This document shows positions 7,620 through 16,528 of a stretch of DNA of 64,000 nt, in pieces (position 1 is the first letter of the stretch; each line of letters begins with the position of its first letter). The translations under genes were made by a program, and so were the position numbers. Origin of the DNA: DATARH01 sp036268425 (lineage in GTDB: Bacteria; Pseudomonadota; Alphaproteobacteria; ATCC43930; CGMCC-115725); the NCBI GenBank assembly GCA_036268425.1, contig DATAUE010000058.1:1-64000 (forward strand), given 5' to 3'. Below the pieces are notes generated by a model that saw only the letters and a program-made list of their open reading frames with translations, did no database searches and was not told where the DNA came from.

Positions 7620-10600
7620 GTGACGCTCCCTAACGATTTCGCGCTGTCGCTGGCACAGCAGCCGCGTGCCGTCACGCTGTTCGGCGCGCCCGAAGGGCAT
7701 GACGCGGCGATGATCGGCGGCCTGCTGGGCAAGGGCGGTGTCGCGGCATGGCTGCATGTCTGCCGCGATGACGGACGGATGGCGCGGTTTGCCGCGGCAC
7801 TCGGGTTTTTCCATCCCGCTCTCGACACGCTGACCTTCCCGGCCTGGGATTGCCTGCCTTACGATCGGGTGTCGCCGAATACCGAGATTACCAGCCGCCG
7901 TATCGATACGCTGACCCGCCTCGCGGCGCGCACCGATGATAAGCCGTTGGTTGTGCTGACGACCGTCAACGCGCTGGTGCAGCGTGTGCCGCCGCGCAAA
8001 TTGTTCGACGGGCGGGTGCTGACGCTCGGCAAAGGCGGGCGCATCCCGCTCGACCGGCTGCAGAGCTTTTTTCGCAACAACGGCTATTTCCGCACCGACA
8101 CGGTGCGCGAGCCCGGCGAATTCGCGGTGCGTGGCGGTATCGTCGATTTGTATCCGGCCGGCGCGGCACAGCCGATCCGCCTCGATTTCTTCGGCGACCA
8201 TCTCGAAAGCCTGCGCAGCTTTGATCCGCTGAGCCAGCGGTCGAGCGGCACGCTCGATACCTTCACCCTGCGGCCGGTCAGCGAGGTGTTGCTCGATGAC
8301 GCGGCGGTGCAGCGCTTCCGTTCGCGCTATCGCGAAGCGTTCGGTGCGGTCGGCAGCGACGATCCGCTTTACGAATCGATCAGCGCCGGGCGGCGTCAGG
8401 CCGGCATGGAACACTGGCTGCCGTTTTATTACGAGACGCTGGAGACCTTGTTCGACTACCTGCCGGGCGCGGCGGTGTCGCTTGACTATCAAGCCGACGA
8501 GGCGCGTGCCCACCGGCTCGAATCGATCGCCGATTTCTACGCGGCACGGCGCAGCATGGCCGGCGCCTCGCGCGGCACGGCGCCGCTCTACCGCCCGGTG
8601 CCGGCGGACCAGATGTTCCTCGACGAGGCGGAGTGGCAGCAGCGGCTGAAAGACCGCGTTTCGGTACATCTGCTGCCGTTTGCGATGCCGGTGGAAAGCC
8701 AGCGCGATACGTTCGATGCCGGCGCACGACCGGCCCGGAATTTCATCGCGGAGCGCGCCGACCCCAAGATAAACCTGTTTGAGGCGGTGCGCGATTACCT
8801 GACGGCGGAGCAGAAAGCCGGGACGCGCGCGGTCATCGCCGCCTATAGCGAAGGCTCGGCCGATCGGCTCGCGACAGTGTTGCGCGAGCGCGGCCTCACT
8901 GACCTCAAACGCATCGCCGACGGCAATGCGCTGGCCAAAATGCCAAGGCAGGTCGTCGGCCTCGCAATCCTGCCGGTCGAACAGGGCTTTGCGACGCAAG
9001 ATCTGGTGCTGCTCGGCGAGCAGGACATTCTCGGCGACCGGCTTGCACGGACCCCGCGCCGGCGCCGCAGCCTCGACGATTTTATTACCGAAGCGGCCAG
9101 CCTGTCGGCGGGCGATCTCGTCGTGCATGCTGAGCACGGCATCGGCCGCTATGAGGGGTTGGAGACCATCGATGTCGGCGGCGCGCCGCATGATTGCCTG
9201 CGGGTCCTCTATGCCGGCGACGATCGCCTGTTCGTGCCGGTCGAGAATATCGAGGTGCTGTCGCGCTTCGGCTCTGAGGATGCCGGGGCGCAACTCGACC
9301 GGCTCGGTGGCGCCGGCTGGCAGTCGCGCAAGGCCCGCGTCAAGCAGCGCATCCGCGAGATCGCCAACGAATTGATCCGCGTCGCCGCCGAACGCCAGTT
9401 GCGGCCGGGCGAGACCTTGCAACCGCCCGAAGGAATTTACGAGGAATTCGCCGCGCGCTTCCCGTACCCCGAAACCGACGACCAGTTGCGCGCAATCGAA
9501 GACACGCTGTCCGACATGGCGTCGGGCCGGCCGATGGACCGGCTGGTGTGCGGCGATGTCGGTTTCGGCAAGACCGAGGTTGCGATGCGCGCCGCGTTTG
9601 TTACCGCCTTTGGCGGCGGACAGGTCGCAGTCATCGTGCCGACGACTCTGCTGGCGCGACAACATTTCCGCACATTTTCCCAGCGTTTCGCGGGGTTGCC
9701 GATACGGGTCGTGCAGTTGTCGCGGCTCGTCGGGCCGAAAGAGGCAAAGCAGACCAAAGAGGAGATCGCCGCCGGCAAGGCAGAAATCGTCATCGGCACG
9801 CATGCGCTGCTGGCCAAGGATGTGCGGTTCGCGCATCTCGGCCTCGTCATCGTCGATGAGGAGCAGCATTTCGGCGTGTCGCAAAAGGAAAAGCTGAAGC
9901 AGCTCAAGGCCGATGTGCATGTGCTGACACTGACCGCGACGCCAATCCCGCGCACGTTGCAACTGGCGCTGTCCGGGGTGCGCGAGATGAGCATTATCGC
10001 GACGCCGCCGATCGATCGCCTCGCGGTGCGGACTTTTGTGACGCCGTTCGATCCGGTCGTGATCCGCGAGGCGATTCTGCGCGAGCGGGATCGCGGCGGG
10101 CAGGTGTTTTACGTCGCGCCCTACATTTCCGATCTCGACGAGGTACGCGAGGAATTGCGCAAGATGGCGCCCGAAATCCGCGTCGCGATGGCGCATGGCC
10201 GGATGGCGCCAACCGAACTCGAAACCGTGATGACCGCGTTCGACGAGCGCGCCTACGACCTGCTGCTGTCGACCAACATCATCGAATCCGGCCTCGACAT
10301 CCCGATCGCCAATACGATGATCGTGCACCGTGCCGACATGTTCGGGCTGGCGCAGTTATACCAACTGCGCGGCCGCATCGGGCGCGGCAAGGTGCGGGCC
10401 TATTGCTACCTGACGCTGCCCGAGAAGAAAAAACTGGCGCCAACCGCGCAGCGTCGGCTCGACGTAATGCAGACGCTCGACACGCTCGGCGCCGGTTTCC
10501 AGCTTGCCAGCCACGACATGGATATTCGCGGCGCCGGCAACCTGCTTGGCGACGAGCAATCCGGCCATATCCGCGAAGTCGGCATCGAACTCTATCAGAG

Positions 10601-11204
10601 CATGCTGGAGGAGGCGGTCGCGGCGGCAAAGACCGGCGGTCTCGATGGGGCGCCGGTTGCCGAGGAGTGGAGCCCGCAGATCACGATCGGCACGCCGGTG
10701 CTGATCCCGGAGGCGTACGTCACCGATCTCGGGGTGCGGCTCGGCCTTTATCGGCGTATCGCGCAGCTTTCCAACCGCCGCGAGAGCGAGGCGTTTGCCG
10801 CCGAATTGATCGATCGCTTCGGGCCGCTGCCCCGCGAGGTCGAGAACCTGCTGCAGATCATCGCGATCAAGCGCTGGTGCCGGCAGGCCGGCATCGAACG
10901 GGTTGAGGCCGGCCCGAAAGGCGCAGTCGTCACGTTGCGCAACAACCGCTTTGCCAACCCAGCCGGTCTGGTCGAACTGATCCAGAAACACGCCGGCACC
11001 TTGCGCCTGCGTCCCGACCAGAAGCTGGTCTATCTGCGAAACTGGGACAGCGAAGCCGAGCGCCTGTCCGGTGTCGCGCGGCTGATGCAGGCGCTGGTCA
11101 AGATCGCCCGCGCCACGGGCGCCGAGGAGGGGACCAAACCGGCCGCCGTGCCGGTTCCCAAGGCGCCGGAGCTTGCCAGGGCGCGTGTCGGCGCCCGCCG
11201 GTAG
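7620..11204 (+). CDS. mfd: Transcription-repair coupling factor Mfd
   Basis: This 1194-residue protein is a full-length Mfd (E. coli 1148). The N-terminal UvrB-like modules are followed by the RNA-polymerase-interacting domain (GDLVVHAEHGIGRYEG, near residue 500), then the translocase with Walker A GDVGFGKTE and DEEQHFGVSQKEKLK. The TRG motif region includes QLYQLRGRIGRGKVRAYCY, and a C-terminal autoinhibitory domain follows. Mfd displaces stalled RNA polymerase and recruits UvrA to transcribed-strand damage. The start is GTG 7620, with a strong purine-rich GGGGAGGGGGAG upstream. It is followed 15 bases on by the convergent recR. Confidence 0.97.
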   Translation: MTLPNDFALSLAQQPRAVTLFGAPEGHDAAMIGGLLGKGGVAAWLHVCRDDGRMARFAAALGFFHPALDTLTFPAWDCLPYDRVSPNTEITSRRIDTLTRLAARTDDKPLVVLTTVNALVQRVPPRKLFDGRVLTLGKGGRIPLDRLQSFFRNNGYFRTDTVREPGEFAVRGGIVDLYPAGAAQPIRLDFFGDHLESLRSFDPLSQRSSGTLDTFTLRPVSEVLLDDAAVQRFRSRYREAFGAVGSDDPLYESISAGRRQAGMEHWLPFYYETLETLFDYLPGAAVSLDYQADEARAHRLESIADFYAARRSMAGASRGTAPLYRPVPADQMFLDEAEWQQRLKDRVSVHLLPFAMPVESQRDTFDAGARPARNFIAERADPKINLFEAVRDYLTAEQKAGTRAVIAAYSEGSADRLATVLRERGLTDLKRIADGNALAKMPRQVVGLAILPVEQGFATQDLVLLGEQDILGDRLARTPRRRRSLDDFITEAASLSAGDLVVHAEHGIGRYEGLETIDVGGAPHDCLRVLYAGDDRLFVPVENIEVLSRFGSEDAGAQLDRLGGAGWQSRKARVKQRIREIANELIRVAAERQLRPGETLQPPEGIYEEFAARFPYPETDDQLRAIEDTLSDMASGRPMDRLVCGDVGFGKTEVAMRAAFVTAFGGGQVAVIVPTTLLARQHFRTFSQRFAGLPIRVVQLSRLVGPKEAKQTKEEIAAGKAEIVIGTHALLAKDVRFAHLGLVIVDEEQHFGVSQKEKLKQLKADVHVLTLTATPIPRTLQLALSGVREMSIIATPPIDRLAVRTFVTPFDPVVIREAILRERDRGGQVFYVAPYISDLDEVREELRKMAPEIRVAMAHGRMAPTELETVMTAFDERAYDLLLSTNIIESGLDIPIANTMIVHRADMFGLAQLYQLRGRIGRGKVRAYCYLTLPEKKKLAPTAQRRLDVMQTLDTLGAGFQLASHDMDIRGAGNLLGDEQSGHIREVGIELYQSMLEEAVAAAKTGGLDGAPVAEEWSPQITIGTPVLIPEAYVTDLGVRLGLYRRIAQLSNRRESEAFAAELIDRFGPLPREVENLLQIIAIKRWCRQAGIERVEAGPKGAVVTLRNNRFANPAGLVELIQKHAGTLRLRPDQKLVYLRNWDSEAERLSGVARLMQALVKIARATGAEEGTKPAAVPVPKAPELARARVGARR

Positions 11205-11219
11205 CGGCCGCCCCAGCCG

Positions 11220-11801
11220 TTACAGCGCACGGCGGGCGTTGAGCGCGGCCGTCAGCGTACCTTCGTCGAGATAGTCGAGCTCGCCGCCGATCGGCACGCC
11301 TTGCGCGAGGCGCGAGATGCGGGCGCCGCTGGCGGCGGCACGGTCGGCGATATAATGCGCTGTCGTCTGGCCTTCGACGGTGGCGTTGAGCGCCAGGATC
11401 AGTTCGGTTTCGGGGCCGAGGCGGCCGATCAGCCGTGCGATGTGCAAATCGTCCGGGCCGACGCCGTCAAGCGCTGACAGCGTGCCGCCCAGCACATGAT
11501 AACGGCCGTGAAACGCCCCGGTACGCTCTAGCGCCCACAGGTCGGCGAGGTCTTCGACGACGCAGATCGCGGCCGGGTCGCGTCTCGGGTCGCGGCAGAT
11601 CGCGCAAGGGTCGGCGGTGTCGAGATTGCCGCAAATCTGGCACGGCCGGATCGCTTGCGCCGCCGCCCCGAGCGCCGCAGCCAGCGGCTGCATCAGTTGC
11701 TCGCGCCGCTTGATCAGAAACAGCGCCGCCCGCCGTGCGGAGCGCGGCCCCAACCCCGGCAGCCGCGCCAATAGCTGGATCAGCGTGTCGAGTTCAGACA
11801 T
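11220..11801 (-). CDS. recR: Recombination mediator RecR
   Basis: This 193-residue protein has the RecR layout: an N-terminal helix-hairpin-helix (LARLPGLGPRSARRAALF), a C4 zinc finger with Cys54, 57, 66 and 69, and a Toprim domain starting at ICVVEDLADL. RecR acts with RecF/RecO to load RecA on gapped DNA. It is the last gene of the ffs-dnaX-ybaB-recR run on this strand, 36 bases past ybaB, an order kept in many proteobacteria. Confidence 0.97.
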   Translation of the reverse strand: MSELDTLIQLLARLPGLGPRSARRAALFLIKRREQLMQPLAAALGAAAQAIRPCQICGNLDTADPCAICRDPRRDPAAICVVEDLADLWALERTGAFHGRYHVLGGTLSALDGVGPDDLHIARLIGRLGPETELILALNATVEGQTTAHYIADRAAASGARISRLAQGVPIGGELDYLDEGTLTAALNARRAL

Positions 11802-11837
11802 CGACGCGGCCGGCCGTCATTGCTTTCCCGCAAGGTG

Positions 11838-12161
11838 TCAGAACGGCAGCTTCATGCCGCCGGGGAGGTTGAGGCCGCCGGTCAGCTTCTGCATTTCCGA
11901 TTCGGCATGGGCATTGACCTTCTGGCGCGCGTCATTGAACGCGGCGACCAGCAGGTCTTCCAGCACCTCGACTTCGGCGGGGTCGATCGCCGCCTTGTCG
12001 ATCTTGACACTTCTGACGTCGCCTTTGCCGTTCAACGATACCTGCACCATGCCGCCGCCGGCGACCCCGGTCATCTCGACGGTTTCGAGTTGTGCCTGCA
12101 TCTCGGCCATCTTCGACTGCATCTGCGCTGCCTGTTTCATCAACTGGCCGATATTTTTCAT
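11838..12161 (-). CDS. ybaB: Nucleoid-associated protein YbaB/EbfC
   Basis: This 107-residue protein belongs to the YbaB/EbfC family of small dimeric DNA-binding proteins. It begins MKNIGQLMKQAAQMQSKM, has the glycine-rich TGVAGGGMVQVSLNGKGD segment, and ends with the usual KLTGGLNLPGGMKLPF tail. Its ATG overlaps the dnaX stop codon by 4 bases (ATGA), so it is translationally coupled to dnaX, as in E. coli. Confidence 0.95.
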   Translation of the reverse strand: MKNIGQLMKQAAQMQSKMAEMQAQLETVEMTGVAGGGMVQVSLNGKGDVRSVKIDKAAIDPAEVEVLEDLLVAAFNDARQKVNAHAESEMQKLTGGLNLPGGMKLPF

Positions 12162-14071
12162 GGTTCGTCCTCTCCGCTGATCGCCCCGTTTTCACCGAAG
12201 CCGTCTTCAACGAAGACGTCTTCACTGAAGCCGTCTTCATTGGTGTCTTCGTCGTTAGCCGTATCGCTGCCGGCCGTGTCAGCGACAAACCGATCGCGTA
12301 CCGCGGCGATCGTCGCGCCGGGAAAGGTATCCAGCACAGCGCGTACCAACGGGTGCGCCGCGACCTCGTTCCGCACCGCGCTGACCCGCTGGCCCTCGGC
12401 TTCCGCCAAGGTCGGCGCGCCTTCGGCCTGTGATACCGCGACAATCCAGCGAGTGCCGGTCCATTCCGTCAGTAATTGTCCGAGACGGTTTGTCAGATCG
12501 CGCGGCGCGCCAGCGGTTGGCCGGCACTCGATGCGCCCCGCCTCTGCGTCGAACGCAACGAGATGCACATCGGACCACAAATGCGCTCGCAGCAGGGCCT
12601 CGCGGTGCTTGTCGAACAACTCGACGATATCGGTAAAATTCTGCGGCTGCGGGTCCAGTGCGATGTCGGGAACCGCTTCGGCCGCGGCGGCCGGGGGCGG
12701 CATCGGAACCGGCGCCATTGCGACGGCAGCTAGGCCGGCGCTGCGTGCGGCATCGAACTGCCGCGAGTTCGCCAGCGGTTCCGTAGCTGGCCGTGGTGCG
12801 GCAGCCAAGGATTGCTCAGGGGACGATTGCGCCGGGGACGATTGCGCAGGCGCCGCCAACGGGGCTGGCGGCGCGGCAGTGGAGGCGGCGGCGCGGCGCA
12901 CCGGTTCGCCATTGCCCAGCGCGCGCACCAGATCGGCCGGCGTCGGCATGTCGGCGACATAGGCGAGGCGCACCAGCACCATAGCCGCCGCCTGTGCCGG
13001 AGCGGGCGCCGCCTGCACCTCTTCGATCCCCTTCAGCAGCATTTGCCAAGCGCGGCTCAGTACCGGCATCGCCAACGTGGCGGCCAGTGGTTGGGCGCGG
13101 GTGCGGTCGCCGTCTTCGAGCGGGTCGCCGGCACCGGCCTCGGGCGCCAGCTTGAGCCGGGTTACAAAATGCGTCAGGTCGAGCAAATCCTGCAGCACCA
13201 TCTGCGGATCGGCTCCGCCTTGATACAGCGCGTCCATCCGGCTGACGGCGCCGGCCGCATCGCCCTCCAGCACGGTTTCGAACAAGTCGAAGACAAGGTT
13301 GCGGTCGGCGATGCCGAGCATGTCGCGGACCGGTTCTTCCTCGACCCCGGCGACGCCCGACAACGCGATCGCCTGATCGAGCAGGGATAGCCCGTCGCGC
13401 ACCGACCCGTCAGCGGCGCGGGCGATCAGCCCGAGCGCGCCCGGCGCGATCGCGATCCCCTCCGCCGCGGCAATATGGCGATAATGCTCGACGAGCTGCT
13501 CGATCGGCACGCGGCGCAGTGAAAAACGCTGGCAGCGCGACAAGACGGTCACCGGCACGCGGTGAATTTCGGTTGTCGCAAAGACGAACTTGACGTCGGG
13601 CGGCGGCTCTTCGAGCGTCTTCAACAGGGCATTGAAGGCGTTTTTCGAAAGCATGTGCACTTCGTCGATGATGTAGATCTTGAAGCGCGCCGACACCGGC
13701 CGGTAGCGCACCCCTTCGGTCAGATCGCGGATATCGTCGACCCCGGTGCGCGAGGCGGCGTCCATCTCGATGACATCGACGTGGCGGTCTTCCGCGATCG
13801 AGCGGCAATGCACGCATTCGCCGCACGGCGCGATCGTCGGCCCGCCATTGCCATCCGGGCCGACACAGTTGAGGGCGCGGGCGATGATGCGGGCGGTGGT
13901 GGTTTTGCCGGTGCCGCGAATGCCGGTCAGGATAAAGGCCTGAGCGATGCGGCCGGTCGCGATCGCGTTCGACAGGGTGCGCACCATCGCCTCCTGCCCG
14001 ATGACCTCGGCGAAGGTCTGGGGCCGGTATTTGCGCGCGAGAACGCGATAGGGGGTCGCGGTGTCGGTCAT
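12158..14071 (-). CDS. dnaX: DNA polymerase III subunit tau/gamma (DnaX)
   Basis: This 637-residue clamp-loader ATPase has Walker A GIRGTGKTT at residues 50-58, zinc-binding Cys69, 83, 86 and 89, Walker B/DEVH, and a sensor region typical of DnaX. It loads the sliding clamp and tethers polymerase core through its C-terminal tau part. The start at ATG 14071 (MTDTATPYRVLARKYRP) is standard; an upstream extension would run through the SRP RNA gene. I saw no A-AAA-AAG slippery site in the frame, so a frameshifted gamma form is not evident. The linker and C-terminal tail are low-complexity and contain two separate 15-bp in-frame minisatellites, the second coding for an acidic end. Confidence 0.96.
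   Translation of the reverse strand: MTDTATPYRVLARKYRPQTFAEVIGQEAMVRTLSNAIATGRIAQAFILTGIRGTGKTTTARIIARALNCVGPDGNGGPTIAPCGECVHCRSIAEDRHVDVIEMDAASRTGVDDIRDLTEGVRYRPVSARFKIYIIDEVHMLSKNAFNALLKTLEEPPPDVKFVFATTEIHRVPVTVLSRCQRFSLRRVPIEQLVEHYRHIAAAEGIAIAPGALGLIARAADGSVRDGLSLLDQAIALSGVAGVEEEPVRDMLGIADRNLVFDLFETVLEGDAAGAVSRMDALYQGGADPQMVLQDLLDLTHFVTRLKLAPEAGAGDPLEDGDRTRAQPLAATLAMPVLSRAWQMLLKGIEEVQAAPAPAQAAAMVLVRLAYVADMPTPADLVRALGNGEPVRRAAASTAAPPAPLAAPAQSSPAQSSPEQSLAAAPRPATEPLANSRQFDAARSAGLAAVAMAPVPMPPPAAAAEAVPDIALDPQPQNFTDIVELFDKHREALLRAHLWSDVHLVAFDAEAGRIECRPTAGAPRDLTNRLGQLLTEWTGTRWIVAVSQAEGAPTLAEAEGQRVSAVRNEVAAHPLVRAVLDTFPGATIAAVRDRFVADTAGSDTANDEDTNEDGFSEDVFVEDGFGENGAISGEDEP
12191..12250 (-). repeat. 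dnaX: 15-bp minisatellite in the dnaX acidic tail
   Basis: Four 15-base units lie head to tail (12191-12205, 12206-12220, 12221-12235 and a degenerate 12236-12250). They code, in the dnaX frame, for repeats of the type D-[GV]-F-x-E near the C-terminus. Because 15 is a multiple of three, gain or loss of a unit keeps the reading frame. Confidence 0.8.
12810..12854 (-). repeat. dnaX: 15-bp minisatellite in the dnaX linker
   Basis: Three 15-base units (12810-12824, 12825-12839, 12840-12854) share the core GATTGC followed by a G-rich half. In dnaX they encode a short repeat of the PAQSS type in the low-complexity linker between clamp-loader and tau-specific parts. Confidence 0.75.
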
Positions 14072-14105
14072 GCTGCGGCTGGGGGCGTGCTGCGGCGGGG
14101 CGATG

Positions 14106-14209
14106 GAGTGGGAGACCGGGCGACGACCCAAGCCGGAACTCGTTACGGCTGCTTCCTTCCGGATCTGACCGGGTTGGCGAGGGGCCTGCCCACCGCCGAT
14201 CTCCCACCG
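14106..14209 (-). ncRNA. ffs: Small signal recognition particle RNA (4.5S RNA)
   Basis: Read on the minus strand, the region contains the universally conserved SRP domain IV core GGTCAGATCCGGAAGGAAGC, with its symmetric and asymmetric loops. The ends pair: GTGGGAGA-type sequence at 14200-14207 with 14108-14115. Length is about 104 nt, as for bacterial 4.5S RNA. It binds Ffh and targets inner-membrane proteins. The gene lies 35 bases upstream of dnaX on the same strand, a position common in Alphaproteobacteria. The exact ends are estimated from the terminal helix. Confidence 0.9.
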
Positions 14210-14210
14210 C

Positions 14211-14241
14211 ACTATATCAGGTGCCAGTGGCGGTGCGGCAA
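14211..14241 (-). promoter_or_regulatory. Likely promoter of the SRP RNA
   Basis: On the minus strand TTGCCG (14241-14236) and TATAGT (14216-14211) are separated by 19 bases, and the -10 is preceded by TGA, an extended -10-like element. The predicted start falls at about 14207-14208, right where the terminal helix of the SRP RNA begins. That coincidence supports the call; the long spacer is the weak point. Confidence 0.5.
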
Positions 14242-14443
14242 GTTTCGGCTGTGCCACAGCGCGCCGGATCGATGCGGCCGCTAGCGCTCGCTTCGTCGGC
14301 TGTCGATGCGCGACATCCGATTGAGGCCGGGTATAGAAGAGAATAGGCTCCGGATCGAAACGCGTGACACCCACACGGTATGTGCCATTTGGCGCGTCAC
14401 CGCAGCGAGGTACGGGCCGACACGATGAGCGGTGCGATCTGAC

Positions 14444-14980
14444 ATGCTGCGGCTGTTCGTCGGAATCGACTTTCCGCCGGAATTGAAGTTGCGGCTGTCG
14501 CTGCTGTGCAGCGGGGTTCCCGGTGCCAAATGGGTCGATCCCGGCAATTTTCATCTGACGCTGCGGTTTATCGGCGAGATAACCGAGGATATTGCCGTCG
14601 ATGTCGACGAGGCGCTGGCGCGGCTGCGTGGTCGCCGGTTCGACCTGCAACTGGCCGGCGTCGGGATTTTCGGAGGCAACAAACCGCACGCGCTATGGGC
14701 TGGAATCGAGCGCGATGCGGAGTTGCTCCGGCTGCGTGACCGCATCGAACAGGCGCTGGTTCGCGCGGGCCTGCCGCCGGAGCAGCGCAAATTCGCGCCG
14801 CATGTGACACTGGCGCGGCTGCGCAACCCTGACCTCGACAAGCTCGGCCATTTTCTCGCGATGCATGCACAATTTCGCGCCGCGCCGCTGCCGGTCGAGC
14901 ATTTCAGCCTGATCGCCAGTTTTCCGACCAAGGCCGGCTCGGTATACGAAGACCAGGCGGATTACCCGCTTTCCGGCTGA
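14444..14980 (+). CDS. thpR: RNA 2',3'-cyclic phosphodiesterase
   Basis: This 178-residue protein is of the 2H phosphoesterase family (LigT/ThpR). The two catalytic H-x-T-x motifs are HLTL at residue 37 and HVTL near residue 125. It opens 2',3'-cyclic phosphates on RNA ends and can act as a 2'-5' RNA ligase in vitro. The start at ATG 14444 (MLRLFVGIDFP) matches the family's N-terminus; a GTG at 14432 in frame is possible. It is followed 23 bases on by the EVE-domain gene. Confidence 0.9.
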   Translation: MLRLFVGIDFPPELKLRLSLLCSGVPGAKWVDPGNFHLTLRFIGEITEDIAVDVDEALARLRGRRFDLQLAGVGIFGGNKPHALWAGIERDAELLRLRDRIEQALVRAGLPPEQRKFAPHVTLARLRNPDLDKLGHFLAMHAQFRAAPLPVEHFSLIASFPTKAGSVYEDQADYPLSG

Positions 14981-15003
14981 GCCGTTACCGCGAGGAATGC
15001 ACG

Positions 15004-15417
15004 ATGGCCCATTGGCTGCTCAAATCCGAGCCGAACAAATACTCCTGGGACCAAATGGTCGCCGACGGCCGCACCCATTGGGACGGGGTGCGCAACTTTC
15101 AGGCGGCGAACAACCTGAAGGCGATGCAGGAAGGCGACCGGGCCTTTTTCTACCACTCGAATGAGGGCAAGGAGATCGTCGGCATCATTAAGATCGTTCG
15201 TACGTTCTATCCCGACCCCGGCGATGCCAGCGGCAAGTTTGGCATGGTCGACGTAGCCCCGGTGATGCCGGTCAAAACGGCGGTGAGTCTTGCCGAAATG
15301 AAAGGTGTGTCTGATCTCGCCGGGTTTTCTCTGCTACGGCAGTCGCGCCTCTCCGTGTGCCCGGTGACCGACCAGGAATGGGCCGTCATCTGCCGCATGG
15401 CGGGGGTGCCGGTTTAG
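15004..15417 (+). CDS. EVE domain protein
   Basis: This 137-residue protein is a single EVE domain, a PUA-like fold related to thymocyte nuclear protein 1 and proposed to read modified bases in RNA or DNA. It starts MAHWLLKSEPNKYSW, a highly conserved opening, and has WDGVRNFQAANNLKAM and FYHSNEGKEIVG as in the family. It is co-directional with thpR. Its biological target is not known; the linkage to an RNA phosphodiesterase hints at RNA metabolism, which is inference. Confidence 0.9.
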   Translation: MAHWLLKSEPNKYSWDQMVADGRTHWDGVRNFQAANNLKAMQEGDRAFFYHSNEGKEIVGIIKIVRTFYPDPGDASGKFGMVDVAPVMPVKTAVSLAEMKGVSDLAGFSLLRQSRLSVCPVTDQEWAVICRMAGVPV

Positions 15418-15465
15418 TTCCGATTATACCTCGCCGTCTCGTTGTCGATCCATACGGTTTGCGGT

Positions 15466-15783
15466 CTAAGGAACTGGCGGTTTGCGGTCGCGTTCGGGTG
15501 CGATCTCATCGATCGCGTGCGCCAGATGCACATCGCGCTCGCTGACCCCGTCGACATCGTGCGTTGCGAGGATGATCTCAACGCGGTTGTAGACGTTGAA
15601 GATTTCCGGATGGTGGTCGATTTTCTCGGCAATCAACGCGATTCGCGACAGAAAGCCCCAGGCCTCGGAAAAATCGCTGAAGTGAAAGCTTTTGCGGATC
15701 GCGTCGCGGTCCTCGACTTCGCTCCAGCCGTGGAGTTCGCGCAACGCGGTATGGCGCGCCGCGCCGGTCAGCCGTTCGACCAT
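15466..15783 (-). CDS. phhB: 4a-hydroxytetrahydrobiopterin dehydratase
   Basis: This 105-residue protein is a pterin-4a-carbinolamine dehydratase. The family motif HHPEIFNVYNRVEI is present with its catalytic histidines, followed by the H-D-V-D-G-V-S-E-R-D end. It recycles tetrahydrobiopterin after aromatic amino acid hydroxylation. No phenylalanine hydroxylase is nearby, so here it may serve another pterin pathway. It converges with the EVE gene. Confidence 0.92.
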   Translation of the reverse strand: MVERLTGAARHTALRELHGWSEVEDRDAIRKSFHFSDFSEAWGFLSRIALIAEKIDHHPEIFNVYNRVEIILATHDVDGVSERDVHLAHAIDEIAPERDRKPPVP

Positions 15784-15895
15784 TTCAATCTCCTATCGTG
15801 GCACGATCCTGCAAGTGCGTCGCGCCGGCCTTCCAGTCAAGCTGGAGACGGCAAAACGCACTAGCCGGGCGGCGCTACAGCCATCGGCGACCGTT

Positions 15896-16528
15896 TTATC
15901 GGAGCGCGGCCGTGACGCGGGCGCGTAATGCCGGCAACACTTCGCCGGCGAACCACGGATTGGCGCGCTCCCAGGCGGTCGTGCGCCAACTGGGGTGCGG
16001 CAGCACAAAAAACCGCGGCAGAAACTCGCGCCACAGCTTCAAGCTGGCGCTCATGCTGGTGCGCCGGGTGTCGGGCAGGTAATAGCGTATGGCGTAAGAG
16101 CCGATCAGCAGGGTCAGGCGGGTTTCGGCAAAATACGGCAGCAGCCGCGGATGCCAGGCCGGCGCGCATTCCGGGCGCGGCGGCCTGTCGCCGCCGGAGC
16201 GGCCCTCGATCCGGCCGGGGTAGCAAAACCCCATTCCCATGATCGCGACCTGTGCTTCGTCGTAAAAAATATCACGGTCAACTGCCAGCCAGTCGCGCAA
16301 CCGATCACCGCTGCGGTCGTCGAACGACAATCCGGTCTCGTGTACGCGCGTGCCGGGTGCCTGGCTAATGATCAACAGCCGTGCCGACGGGCGCCCCCGC
16401 ACCACCGGCCGCGGCCCCAGCGGCAACACGGCGGCACACAAGGTGCAGCTGCGAAGCTCGACAAGCAGCCGGTCGAAATCACCATCCACGCTGGCGCCGG
16501 AGCTGTCTGGAACGTCAGCGGAGATCAT
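15896..16528 (-). CDS. Uracil-DNA glycosylase superfamily protein
   Basis: This 210-residue protein resembles the uracil-DNA glycosylase-like (HI_0220.2-type) group. It has CTLC near the N-terminus, SQAPG in place of the GEAPG water-activating loop of family 4 enzymes, GMGFCYPG, and the leucine-loop-like LPHPSWR near residue 180. Members of the fold remove uracil or related bases, but this branch is poorly characterised and only two of the four cysteines of the family-4 iron-sulfur site are evident, so activity is uncertain. The start is ATG 16528; the open frame continues upstream as a shadow of cysS. It is divergent from cysS. Confidence 0.8.
   Translation of the reverse strand: MISADVPDSSGASVDGDFDRLLVELRSCTLCAAVLPLGPRPVVRGRPSARLLIISQAPGTRVHETGLSFDDRSGDRLRDWLAVDRDIFYDEAQVAIMGMGFCYPGRIEGRSGGDRPPRPECAPAWHPRLLPYFAETRLTLLIGSYAIRYYLPDTRRTSMSASLKLWREFLPRFFVLPHPSWRTTAWERANPWFAGEVLPALRARVTAALR

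Noticed and set aside
7515..10328. 937-residue open frame opposite mfd
   Set aside because: Antisense shadow of mfd with random-looking composition.
12158..14071. Programmed frameshift in dnaX giving a gamma form
   Set aside because: No A-AAA-AAG slippery run was found in the expected region; the only A-rich run is in the conserved LSKNAFNALL coding part.
15455..15489. 12-bp direct repeat (CGGTTTGCGGTC) near the end of phhB
   Set aside because: Two short copies with no target-site or mobile-element context; probably chance or local slippage.
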